64,000 nucleotides of DNA from Phaeosaccion multiseriatum (lineage: Eukaryota > Ochrophyta, other classes), in contig OZ218952.1 in NCBI GenBank assembly GCA_965112735.1, positions 248,001 through 312,000 on the forward strand, in the 5' to 3' direction. The position numbers and the translations under genes are program-made. Every line of letters begins with the position of its first letter. The stretch's first letter is position 1. Below are positions 1 to 13,747 of this stretch, piece by piece. The notes beneath the pieces were generated by a model. The model ran no database searches. It saw nothing but the letters and a program-made list of their open reading frames with translations, and was not told where the DNA came from.

Positions 1-138
1 AGGTGAAGACTGACCGCTGACTCCATAAGAAGTCGGCCATATCTCTAAATTAGAACGGGGGACGTATTTGCAACACAGTATTCGCTTCGCCTAAACCCTG
101 GAAGAGCACGCTGTGAAGAGAAGCAGGGCAAGCAGAGA

Positions 139-1758
139 ATGGCTAGCAACGCCGACCCCTTCGATGTCGCCAAGGAGTAAGTGGGCACTGTGAACTTGAA
201 CTGAGGGGATGGAGGGGCGCAGCGACAACGACACAGAGAGGAGTCGAGGACATACGTGCCTCACACACAGATAGAGCTTCAGATCTCTGCTCTTTTTCAA
301 TGTTGCACAACCTCTGCTACTCCACACCCTTCAGTGTCGCCTTACGTCACGTTCTCTTGAACCTGGTGTGAAAGTTGAATGGACTGGATGGATCAGGAGA
401 GTTGCCATATCGTACACAGTGGCAGTGCCCGAACCTAACCGCTCCCCACTCATTCTCTACCTTCTAACCTTGACGCTCTTTGTTCCTTGCGATGCTCGCT
501 CCTTTGAAAGTGCGTTGGGCCTCAACTTGGACTACTTAAAAGATCGAGCAAGTCAGTACGTTGACTCCGTCGCGAAGGTCAACACCGCAGCAGACAGAGA
601 CTTTCGAGAGCTCAAAGCCACTCTCGCAAGAGATGTTCGGTCCGCAGAGTCGCAACTCAGAGATCTCAAAAGGACTGTAGACCTCGTTGAGAGGGAGCGC
701 GCACAGTTCTCGCACGTTACTGATGCCGAGCTGGCAGACAGGTGAGTGAGGCCAAGAGAAGGGCGCGATTTGGCCTCATTTGAACCGGTTCAGCTTGGTG
801 GGGGGATCTTCTTTCTTCTTCTTCTCCTCCTCCCCCTCCTCCTCCTCCTCCTCCTCCTCCTCCTCCTCCTCCTCCTCCTCCTCCTCCTCCTCCTCCTCCT
901 CCTCCTCCTCCTCCTCCTCCTCCTCCTCCTCCTCCTCCTCCTCCTCCTCCTCATCCTCCTCCTCCTCCTCCTCCTCCTCCCCCTCCTCCTCCTCCTCCTC
1001 CTCCTCCTCCTCCTCCTCCTGCGCTGCTGCTGCTGCCTTGAGTACTCTCTGCCGGCGAGCCACTTTACTGAGTGTACACCCTCACGCCCTTACACACTTC
1101 CGGTGGTGCGTTCATGCTTACACACTCTCAGACGGGCGTTTTGCAAGAGCGCCAAGAAGACTGTGAATAGCATTAAGGCAGATATGGACAGCGACAAGGT
1201 CCTGGAGAAGTTAAAGACGGACGAGGCCATGGAGACGCAAAAGTACAGACCGACGGACACTTACGGTGAGAGGGAGAGAGGGTTGCTGGGCGATGTGTGC
1301 TGGGCTAGTGCGAGCAGTGAAGCGGGGGCAGTTGCGCAGGTGCCGGATAGGCAAGCAAGTTGTCCCCTTCCCCAGCCACCCCCACCCCCTCTGCTTCTCA
1401 TCTTTGCGTGCCTGCCGCTGCCGCTGCTGCTGGTGCCACTGCCTCTCCTTCTGTGTGCCGCTTGTTCTCACGTACAGGAGCGTCTTCGGAAATGGAAATG
1501 AGCAATACAAACTTCATCAACGACAAGGAGGTCCGTGGCTCTCTCTCTCTGTGTGTGTCTGTGTGTGTCTTTTTTGTGTCTCTCCTTTTCCATGTGGAAG
1601 GGAGGGGGTGATGCGAAAGGCGAGGCGCGCCGTGGGAGCGTGCATGTAACACTGTCAAGGCCAAAACACGCTCTTTGCACCCCGACATGAGATGCCAGCT
1701 CTTGTGTGTGCGTATGGATGTGTGTATGGAGTGTCTTGTCCTCCGCCTCCTGCTCCTA

Positions 1759-1790
<32 letters not shown>

Positions 1791-2484
1791 GCTGCTGACA
1801 CCTCCCCTCTTCCTCTTGCATTGCACCACATCACACCGCATTGTTTCTTGCCGGTTGGTCCCTGGCAATGAATGCATGTGACAAATGACAAATGAATAAC
1901 CAACAGGCGCAGGCGCGTATGCAGATGTTGCGACAGGAAGAGGACCTCAGCGAGCTCGGCGTACATGTGGACCGAGTGGGGCAGTTGGGGCAAGTCATCA
2001 ATACGGAGCTGAAGGAGCAAAACGCCATGCTCGAGCTCGTGGAGGAGGACATGGACGACGCCAATGAGAAGATGGGCGTGGTTATGGGCAAGCTCTCCAA
2101 GCTGCTCAAGACCAAAGGTAAGAGAGAGAGACAGCGTAAGAGAGAGCCGAGGTAGAGCCGGGTAAGCAGCGAGTAAGGGCCGAGAGAGAGAGAGAGAGAG
2201 CCGTGTACTGGTGCTGCTGTGCTGCTGCGTGATTGGCGGTGTTTTTTTTTGTTTGTTTTTTTGTCGATCAGCATATGGTGTAACAACAACAACCCCTTCC
2301 CTTCCCTCCCAATTCATCGCTCCTCCCTCCTCCTCTCTGCCCTGCCCGCCCTTCCCGCCCTGCTCGCTTCTTCCCACCACCCCACTCCGTGTCTCTACTA
2401 TCCGCAGACCGCTGTCAAATATTTTCCATCATCATCCTGCTTGTCATCCTCGCCATCCTCTTCTTTCTGGTCATCTACACGTGA
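139..2484 (+). CDS. Qc-SNARE, syntaxin-6/SYP6-like
   Basis: A tail-anchored SNARE that would take part in membrane fusion in the trans-Golgi/endosome system. Six exons splice in phase (139-176, 511-741, 1150-1265, 1478-1530, 1907-2117, 2408-2484) to give 241 residues. The start ATG at 139 opens MASNADPFDVAKD, matching the DPF-containing N-terminus of syntaxin-6 proteins. Exons 2-3 encode the helical N-terminal domain. Exons 4-5 carry NTNFINDKEAQARMQM followed by a full SNARE heptad region, which parallels the NSHFIEEQQAQ...EQDE arrangement of syntaxin 6. The last exon is a single membrane anchor (CQIFSIIILLVILAILFF) ending VIYT. The intron after exon 2 carries a long CTC/TCC microsatellite. 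The subfamily is a judgement from motif layout; SYP5/syntaxin-8-like is the alternative. Confidence 0.85.
822..1020 (+). repeat. (TCC)n microsatellite in SNARE intron 2
   Basis: About 200 bp of nearly pure TCC/CTC lies inside the intron between exons 2 and 3 of the SNARE gene, pyrimidine-rich on the sense strand. It creates long spurious poly-Ser, poly-Leu and (on the other strand) poly-Glu reading frames that are not genes. Confidence 0.95.
1746..1796 (+). repeat. CTCCTG hexamer repeat in SNARE intron 4
   Basis: A short imperfect array of CTCCTG/CTGCTC units in the intron before the SNARE-motif exon, again pyrimidine-rich on the sense strand. Confidence 0.8.
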
Positions 2485-3085
2485 TGGTCATCTACACGTG
2501 GTGGTCATGTACAAAGCGGTATTGAGGCTTTTGTGTCGGCTGTCCGCTACCTATCGTCTACGCCATGGGGTTTGTGGGGAGTCGCCCCTGATGAACGAGT
2601 GTCTTGCTTCCATGAAGAAAGAGAGCTTTTTTTAATTTAGAAAAATGCCTTCCACCCAGTCCGTAGAGCGCCGTGGCCGCCGCCGTCGGAGTGTCTACTT
2701 TGGAGGGCCTCCGAGTCGGCACTTTGCACTGGAGGCAGGCCAGTTGCGGCAGCCGATAAGGTGCTTGCAGCCAGCTCGATCCCTCCTGAGCCCCTCAGCC
2801 CGCCCCCTGGCGGTGACTGGAGGGATGACCATAGAGACAAGAGCTGCCAGCCGGAGGGTTGGGTGAAGGGACCCCAAGGAGGGGAACGACTTAACCACTG
2901 CTTGTGGGTGAGGAGCGAGGCTGTGAAGCAGGCGCTCCATTGAATTTATTTGATACAAAAGCCGCACCATTGTAGGGCATACAAATAATACCACAGGGGC
3001 TGTCGCTATCAGAAACCCAACCCTGCCTGCCCGCCTGGAAAGAGCCCAAATGTGTGATACTGCACCCTCTCATGTCTGTGACTCG
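2485..3085. other. Convergent 3' spacer, SNARE/ArfGAP
   Basis: About 600 bp between the stop codons of two convergent genes. It should hold both 3' UTRs. I see no supported coding frame or RNA gene here. Confidence 0.6.
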
Positions 3086-5400
<2,315 letters not shown>

Positions 5401-6283
5401 GACTAATACCGCCTTTGGCGCCGTGTGGCTCGGAGCTTTGGCTCACGACTGGACAATCTCTTCCTCGCCCTCCCCTTTATCAAGATGCTCTAGGTACCGA
5501 AGGGTTGATCCACACTGCGCAAGCTAGAAGAAGACAACAATGCAAAGGGTTAGGAACAGAGTAGCGTTAAAAAGGGGGGGGGCTGGGGTGGTTGATGGCA
5601 CGAGGCATAGACAGACACTGCATCAAAAGAAGGAAGATAGAATGTGCACGAGCACGGGTTGATGCGGGATGTCAGGGAGTGGGAATGTACGACCGCGAGC
5701 TCCTCCTCCTCTAGCGACAGAATAACCTTCCCTGAAGCTTCACAGACGTACCTGAGGAGTCCTTCAACACGCCAGCAGTGAGGCAGCTGCAGAGACCCCC
5801 CCTTCCTCGGCTTAAATTGAGAAGTTTGATTTACGACCGAACATTCATTCCCCTATCTCATGTGCGAAGCAGATACTAGTCCCTACTGCCGCCCCGCCTG
5901 AGACTAGCCAAATCCCCTCCTTGCACTCACTCCTGATACAAAATTTCTGCGCTTTTGCGCTTTGCTCTCTTTATCCCCCTCCAGGTGGTGGCGCTATTGG
6001 TCCGAGTAGGTTGTTAAAAGGCGCCCTGCCCAAAAGTAAAATACGATAGCCTTTGCTCACAGAGAAAAGAAAAAAATTGATTCAGAGGGGGGAGGGGAGG
6101 CGGGGGGAGGGGGAAAGGCTTGCACGCGTGTGACTATACGATACGATAGCCTTTGCTCACAGAGAAAAGAAAAAAATTGATTCAGAGGGGGGAGGGGAGG
6201 CGGGGGGAGGGGGGAAAGGCTTGCACGCGTGTGACTCAGCAGTTGGAGAAAAGCTGGCGCGCCCGCGGGGCTCCTTGGGCGAG
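5401..6283. promoter_or_regulatory. Divergent intergenic region, ArfGAP/ABHD-A
   Basis: About 880 bp between two divergent start codons, the longest divergent spacer in the window. It contains no supported coding frame. Its right end holds a 100-bp tandem duplication that abuts the 5' end of the hydrolase gene. A promoter role is inferred from gene orientation only. Confidence 0.5.
6041..6236. repeat. 100-bp direct tandem duplication
   Basis: A segment beginning ATACGATAGCCTTTGC at 6041 recurs at 6141 with the same downstream order: A-rich stretch, TTGATTCAGAG, G-rich block, GCTTGCACGCGTGTGACT. The copies are nearly identical and differ mainly by one G in the G-run. The second copy ends about 50 bp before the predicted ATG of the first hydrolase. 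Confidence 0.9.
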
Positions 6284-8971
6284 ATGAACTCGCTGGGAGC
6301 TTCCGTCCTGTCCTGCAGCGTTGTCCTGTCGGGTGTGTGTGCGTACAAGAGCGGCTGGGCCTTGTCGGAACCTCGATTTCCAGCCCCAACCCTGATTTTC
6401 TCGGTGGCGGTCTTGTGGATCCTATTCAGGGTGCTCAGCTTCCTTTTCGACCGCACGGAGCCTGTTGTTGTGCACACACCCAAAGTAGGAGGAAAGCACC
6501 CTGCACTGGGGATCCAGAGGGCCGTAGCTACAGCAGTTGAGAAGGAATCTTTTTCTCCGTGCTGGTGGCTATTAAACTCACACGCCCAGACTGTGTTCGG
6601 GGCCGTGCGGCAGGTGAGCACCGAGGAAAGTAGTTGTAGAGGAAGGAAGGAGGAGAGGAAAAAATTGAGATGAGTCGGTTCGCTGCAGCGAGCCAAGATA
6701 GAAGAAAGCCTTCAAACGCAGTCACTCCCCACCTCTGCTGGCCACGTGCTTATCCTTCGGTGTACTGCCATCCCCCCTCCCCCTTCCGCCCGACACGCAG
6801 CGGTTCACAAAGAGAGTGCATCAGACGCCCTGTGAGAGGGAGGTGGTTGTGCTGCCCGACGGTGGCACGCTCAACCTGGACTGGTACCCGGCGTCTCTCG
6901 CGCTGGCGCCTCAAGCGTCCTCCTCCTCTTCCACGACCAGCAGCAGCAACTCCTCCTCTGTTCCCACTCTCTTCATCATTGCAGGGCTCGGGTCCACCGG
7001 CACGTGTCAATACCTTCAGTCCTTTCTGACCAAGATTTCGGGCGAAGGCTGGAGGGCAGTGGTGATGGTAAGTTTGAGGGGAGTGTGGAACAACCTTGTG
7101 ACTTGCTCGGGACCAGGACACAAAGCCTCCTTCACCTGAGCTTGACAAGGCTCATGTAGAGTCTCGTACATGACTGACGGCATTGCTGCTGATGCCCCCT
7201 ACTCCCTGCTGCCTACGGCCCGCTGCCTGCCACTCCCCAGCTGAATCGGGGTTGTGGATCGCCGATAACCACCCCACGTTTCCACAATGGCGCAGACACG
7301 GAAGACCTGAACTTCTGTGCCAATCTCGTGCGGGATCGGCTCATGGCGCTGGGGAGAGAGAACCGACCTTTGCTGCTTGGGGTGGGCTTCTCGCTGGGAG
7401 CCAACTCTCTGGTGAAGGAGCTCGGCGTGATGTAAGTGAGGGGGGTGGGAAGAGGAGAGTCCCCATCAACACACCTGCTTGGCCCTGCTCTTTAACGACC
7501 TTTGGGCCCTCTCTCTCCTCTGTCCTGCGCTCCCCGCGATCATGCCTCCGTATGCCTCCCTCGCAGAGGCCGATCCGGAGCCCCCAACCCCATCGACGCT
7601 GCCCTGCTTCTGGGCTGCCCCTGGGATCTAGGGAAGGTGAGTGTCGGAAGCACCGGCTGGGAAGGGCCTGCCAAGGGTATACCAAGGAGTTTCGAACGCG
7701 CGGCTGCAATAACATCCCTCCCTCGACGTGTGTCGACGTATTAACATCCCTCTCCTCTGGCGTATGCATGTGCTCTGGTCTGCTCCAACCCCCCTTCGTT
7801 GTGGACGCTGCCCCATAGGTGAGCGAGGCGCTCAGCAGGAGCAAGTACGTGTACAGCCCCTTCTACGCCCGCAAGATGAGCAGGCTCATTGCTACGAGCG
7901 GTAAGCAAGGTGGAGAAGAATGGGAGTAAGCACTGTAAGACTCGCTCACGCAAGCTCCTCCTCCTCCCAGGTTGTGTGGAGCTGTTTGGCCATCGAAAAG
8001 ACGTGGACTTTCCCCGCATTTCCAAGAGCAAGACGCTGAGGTAAGGAAGGAAGGAAGGGAGGCAGTGCCCGCCCTGCAAAGGAAGGAGCAAGACTCTGGA
8101 CGTGCCTCAGCATCCCCCTCATTACTTGCCCCTGGGCTCCCCCCTCACCCTGTCCCCTGCAACTGTTTGATGGCTTCTCTGCGGATGTTTGTTGGCTTAG
8201 GGAGCTCGACGAGCGGTTTGTTTTGCCCCTCTTTGGGTACGAGACAGTGGAGGACTACTATCGGGAAGGCTCCGGAGCAGCCTACCTGGATGGAGTGCGC
8301 ATTCCTCTCTTCGCTCTCGGCGCTCTAGATGACCCCGTGTCTGTCGGTAAGCACCTCTCGCCGTAGCTTTCTTTTGTCGGTGGAGAACCCAAGGCGCGCT
8401 GGGCCAAAGGGCTAACAGCGTCTCTTGCCCTCTCTCGTTTCGTGACATGTACAGAGAGTGCCATCCCCTTTGATGCAGCGCAGTCCAACGGCAATGTGGT
8501 GCTCATGACAACCAAGGTATGCTGCGTGCAGCCAACGACTGCAGACGCGCTTCAGTGTGGCACCCTATATATGTCTCTGTGCTTTTTTCTCTCAGGCAAC
8601 CGTTGGAATGTAAGAACCCCCCCTCTCCCCCCCACTCTCCACCCCCCTCTCTCCCTCCCTCCCTCCCTCCCTCCCTCCCTCCCTCCCTACCCAACTCACT
8701 CAGTCACTCACTCACTCACTCACTCACTCACTCGCTCACTCACTCACTCACTCACTCACCCACTCACTCACTCATTCATTCCGTCTCCCTCCCCGGTCCT
8801 CTTCCCCCTCCCTCTCCCTCTCCCTCTCTCCAGAGGGGGGGTCACGTCGGTTGGTGGGCGCATGAGGGACGGGGTGTGGAGCGCTGGGTCAACGGCTTCA
8901 GCTCCGCCGTGCTCGCTGCTATGAGGGGGGCCTTACTCGTTGCCAGCGAGAGTGAAGACAATGCTCAGTAA
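6284..8971 (+). CDS. Membrane-anchored alpha/beta hydrolase, ABHD1/3 (YheT-like) family, copy A
   Basis: A serine hydrolase of the family acting on lipid esters in other organisms; its substrate here is unknown. Nine exons (6284-6613, 6801-7067, 7241-7431, 7567-7636, 7819-7900, 7971-8040, 8201-8346, 8455-8516, 8834-8971) splice in phase to 451 residues. Hydrophobic segments fill the first 55 residues, so it is probably anchored at the N-terminus. Family motifs appear in order: LLNSHAQTV, LIFIAGLGSTG-type oxyanion region (FIIAGLGS), LNRGCGSP, GADTEDL, the nucleophile elbow VGFSLGAN (Ser near residue 250), the acid in GALDDPVS, and the histidine in GGHVGWW. The triad is therefore complete. A related gene lies immediately downstream on the same strand. 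The start ATG follows a G-rich 5' region; an upstream in-frame start is possible. Confidence 0.9.
8630..8785 (+). repeat. (CCCT)n and (ACTC)n tracts in ABHD-A intron 8
   Basis: Consecutive tetranucleotide arrays of CCCT then ACTC fill most of the last intron of hydrolase A, upstream of the acceptor at 8833. They are pyrimidine-rich on the sense strand. Confidence 0.9.
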
Positions 8972-9315
8972 AGCCCTGATGTATGTATTTAATTAGGCTT
9001 TGGGTTACCTCAGGGTCTCAGCCTGCCAGGGGGGGACTTGGCTTTGTTGGCTTTACTCTTCGACTCTGCCCGGGAGGCCGGGTCAAGGGTGGCAATTTTG
9101 TTCTGTTAATACTATGCTGTCATGTATTTGGCTGTCCACCGAACAACGTACGAATGCTTTTTAATGTTGTGTAGGCGCATCACTTGCAAAAAAATGTGTA
9201 CGTGGGAGGAGAAATCAGTATCCCGCCGACGTGGTTGGCCAGCTGTAAGAACGTTTCTGTATCACCAACCGCTTTTGGACACGCCCGAACATTCGCTCAC
9301 CTTCCAGACTCCTCC

Positions 9316-11433
9316 ATGCCCGGCTTGATTCTTCCAGTCTTGGTGCTGCTGGTGTTCGTAGCGCATGGCGCTCTTAGCTGGGTGGTGAACTTTCAGCTGC
9401 CTGGGAAGGTGCTAACATGGGCTAAAGACGGGGAAGGTGCTAACAAGAAGACCGCCGACGTGTCACTGCGGAGCCTCGTGAACGGCTTTCAGGTGGGGGA
9501 GTACGTGCCACCACTCTGGGCTCGTGCTCCCAACCTCCACACGATACTCGGTAAGTACGCGAGCCAGCAGAAGCACTCCCTTTGAAGCGATTTCACCTTG
9601 TGGCCCTACCTTTTCTTTCTTAGGGTCAGGTGATTTTGAACGAAGGGTCTTCGGAGATAGCTTGACTCCACAGCTGGACTACAAGCGAAAGAGGTACTTG
9701 ACAGGAGACGGAGGCTTCGTTGACGTGGTGAGTGGAGCAAGGGGCTTCTTGAAGCGCTTATATCTTCGGCTGCTAAGTCTCTCTTTTCTTGTTTCATTCC
9801 AGGACTTCCTCGAGCCCGACCCTCGTGCCTCCGGGGAGGGCAGAGACGATGCCTTGGTGGTGGTATTGCACGGCCTGGAGAGTAGTTCCACCGCGCCTTT
9901 AACGAAGAAATTCTGCCAGGCTTTTGCGAGACGGGGCTATCGGTGAGTAACCCTAACACATGTGGCACGAAGGAATGGAATCGTAACCGTGAACCAGAAC
10001 CTCGGCACTATAACCTTAAGTTGGTGGGGCGCACAAGGCCCCTAAGATGGTAGGGGTGTACTGGCCCCCCAGGAGAGTATCAATGACAACAATAATGAGT
10101 GTGACTCGCGTTTGGGTCGACTCGGTTTTGGGTCGGCTCGGTTTTGGGTATTTTCTCAGGTGTGCGGCGGTCAACTTCCGTGGCTGTAGCGTCAACCCCG
10201 AAACTGGGGAGGAAGAGGCTGCTGCCTCGCAGATACAGTACCACTTGGGCTGGACCGGGGACTTGCACGCCTTGATGCCGCAGCTCAGGAGGGATGGCTT
10301 GGCGGGAGGCGAACATGGCAGCTGGAATCGCATGTTCCTCTCAGGATTCAGGTAGCCCGCTCCATCCGTACCCATCACCCCCCCCCTGGCTCTTGCTGAC
10401 TCACAATCTCATTCATTCAATTCACCCTCTCCCCTCCAGCTGCGGTGCCAACGTCGTGACCAAGTATCTGGGTGAGAAGGGCGAGACGGCTCTGCTGGAG
10501 GGGGTGGCGGGAGCCGCGGTGGGCTGCGTGCCGTTCGGCCTGCCCGAGCTGGTGGAAAAGATGAGCTCATCGCTGGTGAACAAGAGAGTGTACACACCTG
10601 CTTTCTTGAATGCCATGAAGGCCAAGGCGCTGCGCCACATTGCTCTGCACGGAGACGGGGGACTAGACGTTGACGCCATCATCAATGCGCCAGGCTTCAG
10701 GTGAGGTATTGAGATGCCCGGGGGGAATGTTGTGGGGGGGGGGAGGAGGTTGTGGCTACAACTTGGAGAAGGAGGAAGGCAAGTAAATCTCAGTCTTTTT
10801 GTTGTTGTTGTTGTTGTTGTCGGTTTGTCTCATCTTGGCGTCCTCTTGGCACCGTGCCCGTGCAGGGAGTTCGACGACGCCTACACCGCCCCGGTGTTTG
10901 GCTTCAGGGACAGTTCCGAGTACTACGAGACCGCTTGCGCCAAACAGGATATCGCGAATATTCGAGTCCCCACTCTTATCATGAATGCCTACGACGATCC
11001 TTTCACGGTCATGGAGGTGGCTCCGAGCGAGGAGGATATTGGCGCTGCCCCTGTTATTGTGAATTACCAGCGCTTTGGAGGCCATTGCGCGTTCGTGCCA
11101 GCGAGAGTGAGGGGGAATGGGCGGGACAAGGAGGGGGCGGACGGCAAACAAGGAGAAGAAGACAACAACGAGCTGGCCCTACTCCAGAGCAGCGAACGGT
11201 TCCTACCCAAGGAGCTGGCAAGGTTTGTGGAGTACCTGTGTACGGAGGAGAGTCGACAGGTCATTGACAACGCCGTTCCGCCTACTCAACTCAAGTTGAG
11301 GCAAGTGAGGGAGACGGCGGACGTTTTGGTCTCAAAAGGAAAGGAAGCGACGCTGGGTCTCCAGGCTCGGCTGCTGGAAAGTCTGGGAAGGTTGCAAACC
11401 GGGGACTCTTCTCCGTCGTCATCTATTGGATAA
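9316..11433 (+). CDS. Membrane-anchored alpha/beta hydrolase, ABHD1/3 (YheT-like) family, copy B
   Basis: A paralogue of the upstream gene, on the same strand and starting about 345 bp after its stop. Six exons (9316-9550, 9624-9727, 9803-9942, 10160-10351, 10440-10700, 10866-11433) splice in phase to 499 residues. The N-terminus, MPGLILPVLVLLVFVAHGAL, is a probable signal anchor. Family motifs are ARAPNLHTIL, VVLHGLESSS, VNFRGCS, the nucleophile elbow GFSCGANVVTKYLGE (the Ser codon is split by an intron), the acid in MNAYDDPF, and the histidine in FGGHCAFV. The triad is complete. A charged insertion and an amphipathic helical C-terminal extension of about 100 residues distinguish it from copy A. 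Intron positions also differ between the two, which argues against a very recent duplication. Confidence 0.9.
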
Positions 11434-11694
11434 ATGGCCTACTGGGACGGGACGCGTCTGTAAAGGAAGCTACTTGTATAAAACCACGAGTTGGATATAT
11501 ATAGAGAGATGGGAAAGGGTTTAAGTGTTATTGTGTGCATAGAGAGAAGCGAGCACAGAGGAGGGGGGAAATTATAAATAAAACAGACGTTATTTAAGAT
11601 CTCTCCTCCCTCCCATTTGTGGGTCGTTCCCTAGCAACAGCAGCTGCTGCAACAGCAGTACTGAGACCAGCCCCCTGCATCAGAGGAGGGTAGA

Positions 11695-13597
11695 CTACTT
11701 CCCCCAGTGGAGCGTGGCCTGCTTCTTGCTTCTCTCCTTCCCGAGTCGTTCTGCCTGCAGCATCTTGCCAGACGCGGAGAGCGAGAAGGCACCCTCCTCT
11801 CTGCCCAAGTCGCTCTTGCCGGGCTTCCGTTTTGGCGGTGGAGCGTCTTGCATGTGTACATCAGCACCTGCTTTGGCGGTTTTGCATCCTCCACCCACAT
11901 ACCCAACGTATTCACCGCTGCCCTTGCTGTCCAGCAAGTCGTCGCTGCTGCTGCTGTCGACCGTTGTCATGTCGACAGGCTTTGGACGCCCTCCCCCCTC
12001 CCTCACCCCGGCGGCGGCTGCTGATACACAGACAAGAGCGAGCGCGCAGGATCCACGACAAATCAGCGAGCAGCATGAATCTGGGGATACGGTAAAGGAA
12101 GAAACACAATACTCCGAGGCGGGGCTATACCTTGCTGGTTTTGGGGAGGCCTTCGCAGTCGATGCAAAGGCCCTTCACTGCCTCTCACCTTTAGATCGAC
12201 CCCGCTTGCGAACAGGTTTTGCCGCTTCCACTAGCTCCACGTCGTCGCTGTCGTCGTCAGAGGAGGAGAAGGAGTGCGGAGGCGAGGGGCGCTCCCCCCC
12301 CCCCAAGGGCAAGGGGCGCCTCTCCCAACCCAAGTCCTCCGACTCTTGGTCCTCGTCTTCATCATCCTCGTCGTCGCTACTCAAGTCCAAAGCGATGGTA
12401 GTCTTGCTATCCTTCACACTCGTCGTCGTCGTGCCTGCCTTTCGTGCACCCGAGCCGGGGCTGTGCTTGCTCACACTTCCCACTGGTCGCGCGACAGGTG
12501 TCCTCCGCCGTTTCTTGCTGCTGCTACTGCTACTGCTATCGCTACTGCTGCTACTATCGCTACTGCTACTATCACTGCTGCCGCCCAATTCGAATGCGTT
12601 GTTTTTAGCCCCGTGACTCTCGTCCGCCTTGGCTTGTCGAGAGCTCGCCAGACTCAGCTTATGGGCCTTCTTTCGCGCCTGCGGTGGTTTCCGTCGCACC
12701 TCGTCTGAGCCTAGACTAGTCACTTCACATATGTCATCTTCACTGTCTCTGTCGCCGCCCCCTGCTACCGCCCAGGCCATGGACTCCCCCGTCTCTTCTT
12801 CGTCCTCTCCGCGGCACCTCCCATCGTAGGTCGTCTTCAAGTGATACGCGTCTCGCGCTGGTCAAGACGAGCAAGAGGAAGGCGGAAGTAGGGTTGCTGG
12901 GTTAGATGATGAAGAAAGAGGAGGGCACTGGACAGCCAGCCCTACTTCGAGCGACGCACCACACTCCAAGGCACGCCTGTAGTGAGGCAGGTTCGGCGTG
13001 GCCTTCCTCAGCAGCATACTCAGTTCCGCAGGAGTGCGAGTGCGAGTGGATGGGTCACTCAGGGGAAGCTCCTGAGAAGAACCAACAGGAAACACATGGC
13101 AGTTTAGCAGCGATCGTGAACCAAGTAAAGCGAGGAGAGGGAGGGACGGAAGGGGAGAGGTGTGCTCTGGGCGGGAAAAGGAAGTAATCGCCCGCCTCGG
13201 CTTCTCGACTCCGTCTTTTTCACTTCAAAATCTATCCTGGCGAGAGACAGAAAAACAATACTCTGGCCCCTCTCTCTGTCTCACTCACAACTCTTTCCCG
13301 CGCTCCCTCGCCCACCTCCAATCTGGACATCAAACGTACCAGTTCCTCAAAGTCGCCGCCCCTTTCTCCTTCTGAAGACAGCCCCCTCTTCTGCATAAGC
13401 ACCTCGCGTATTCGCGTCCGCATGCAGGGCGAGGCGTACTTGAAAGGGTGGCTGTCGAGCTTCTCACTGGAGATTGGAACTGGATACTGTGGCTCCCCGT
13501 TAGTGCTAGTTGCCCACGCAGAGTTCCAAAACTGGAAGCGGCCATAGCGCCACCACTGCGCCTTCTGATCACTCGTGATGTTGCCATCGTCCTCCAT
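11695..13597 (-). CDS. Hypothetical acidic, Ser-rich nuclear-type protein
   Basis: I do not recognise this protein. My best model has four exons in transcription order (13597-13340, 13071-12946, 12834-12189, 12020-11695), in phase, about 451 residues. The junction into exon 3 and the last junction are the least certain. The N-terminal 130 residues look folded (QWWRYGRFQFWNSAW, HPFKYASPCMRTRIREVLM, LPHYRRALECGASLE). The rest is low complexity: Ser/Asp runs (DLSSDDEDDEDEDQE), and basic clusters KKRRRTPVARP and KPVRKRGRSK that resemble nuclear localisation signals. It ends KERSKKQATLHWGK. The start is only 150 bp from the divergent BolA gene. A chromatin or nucleolar role would be a guess from composition alone. 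Confidence 0.55.
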
Positions 13598-13747
13598 TCT
13601 GGCGCGTTTTTTCTTTTAGAGGGGCTATGGTGGGTGTCAGCAAACTGTGAGTCTGCAGGTTTGGATGCCCACCATGCGTACTTCTCTCCTCTCTCTTCTT
13701 TCGTCCTCTTTCTTCCTTCCTCCCTCCTGTTCCACTCTTGCTACCTG
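13598..13747. promoter_or_regulatory. Short bidirectional promoter, hypothetical/BOLA
   Basis: Only 150 bp separate the divergent start codons of the hypothetical protein and the BolA gene, so both promoters and 5' UTRs must overlap here. It is T/C-rich on the + strand. I see no clear TATA element. Confidence 0.5.

Noticed and set aside
746-1166. Long poly-Leu, poly-Ser and poly-Glu frames
   Set aside because: They are translations of the TCC microsatellite in all phases; the region is an intron between in-phase SNARE exons.
12131-12150. A 20-nt micro-exon in the hypothetical nuclear gene
   Set aside because: It fits flanking AG and GT sites and phase on its left side, but then the last exon would be out of frame; direct splicing from 12189 to 12020 keeps frame without it.
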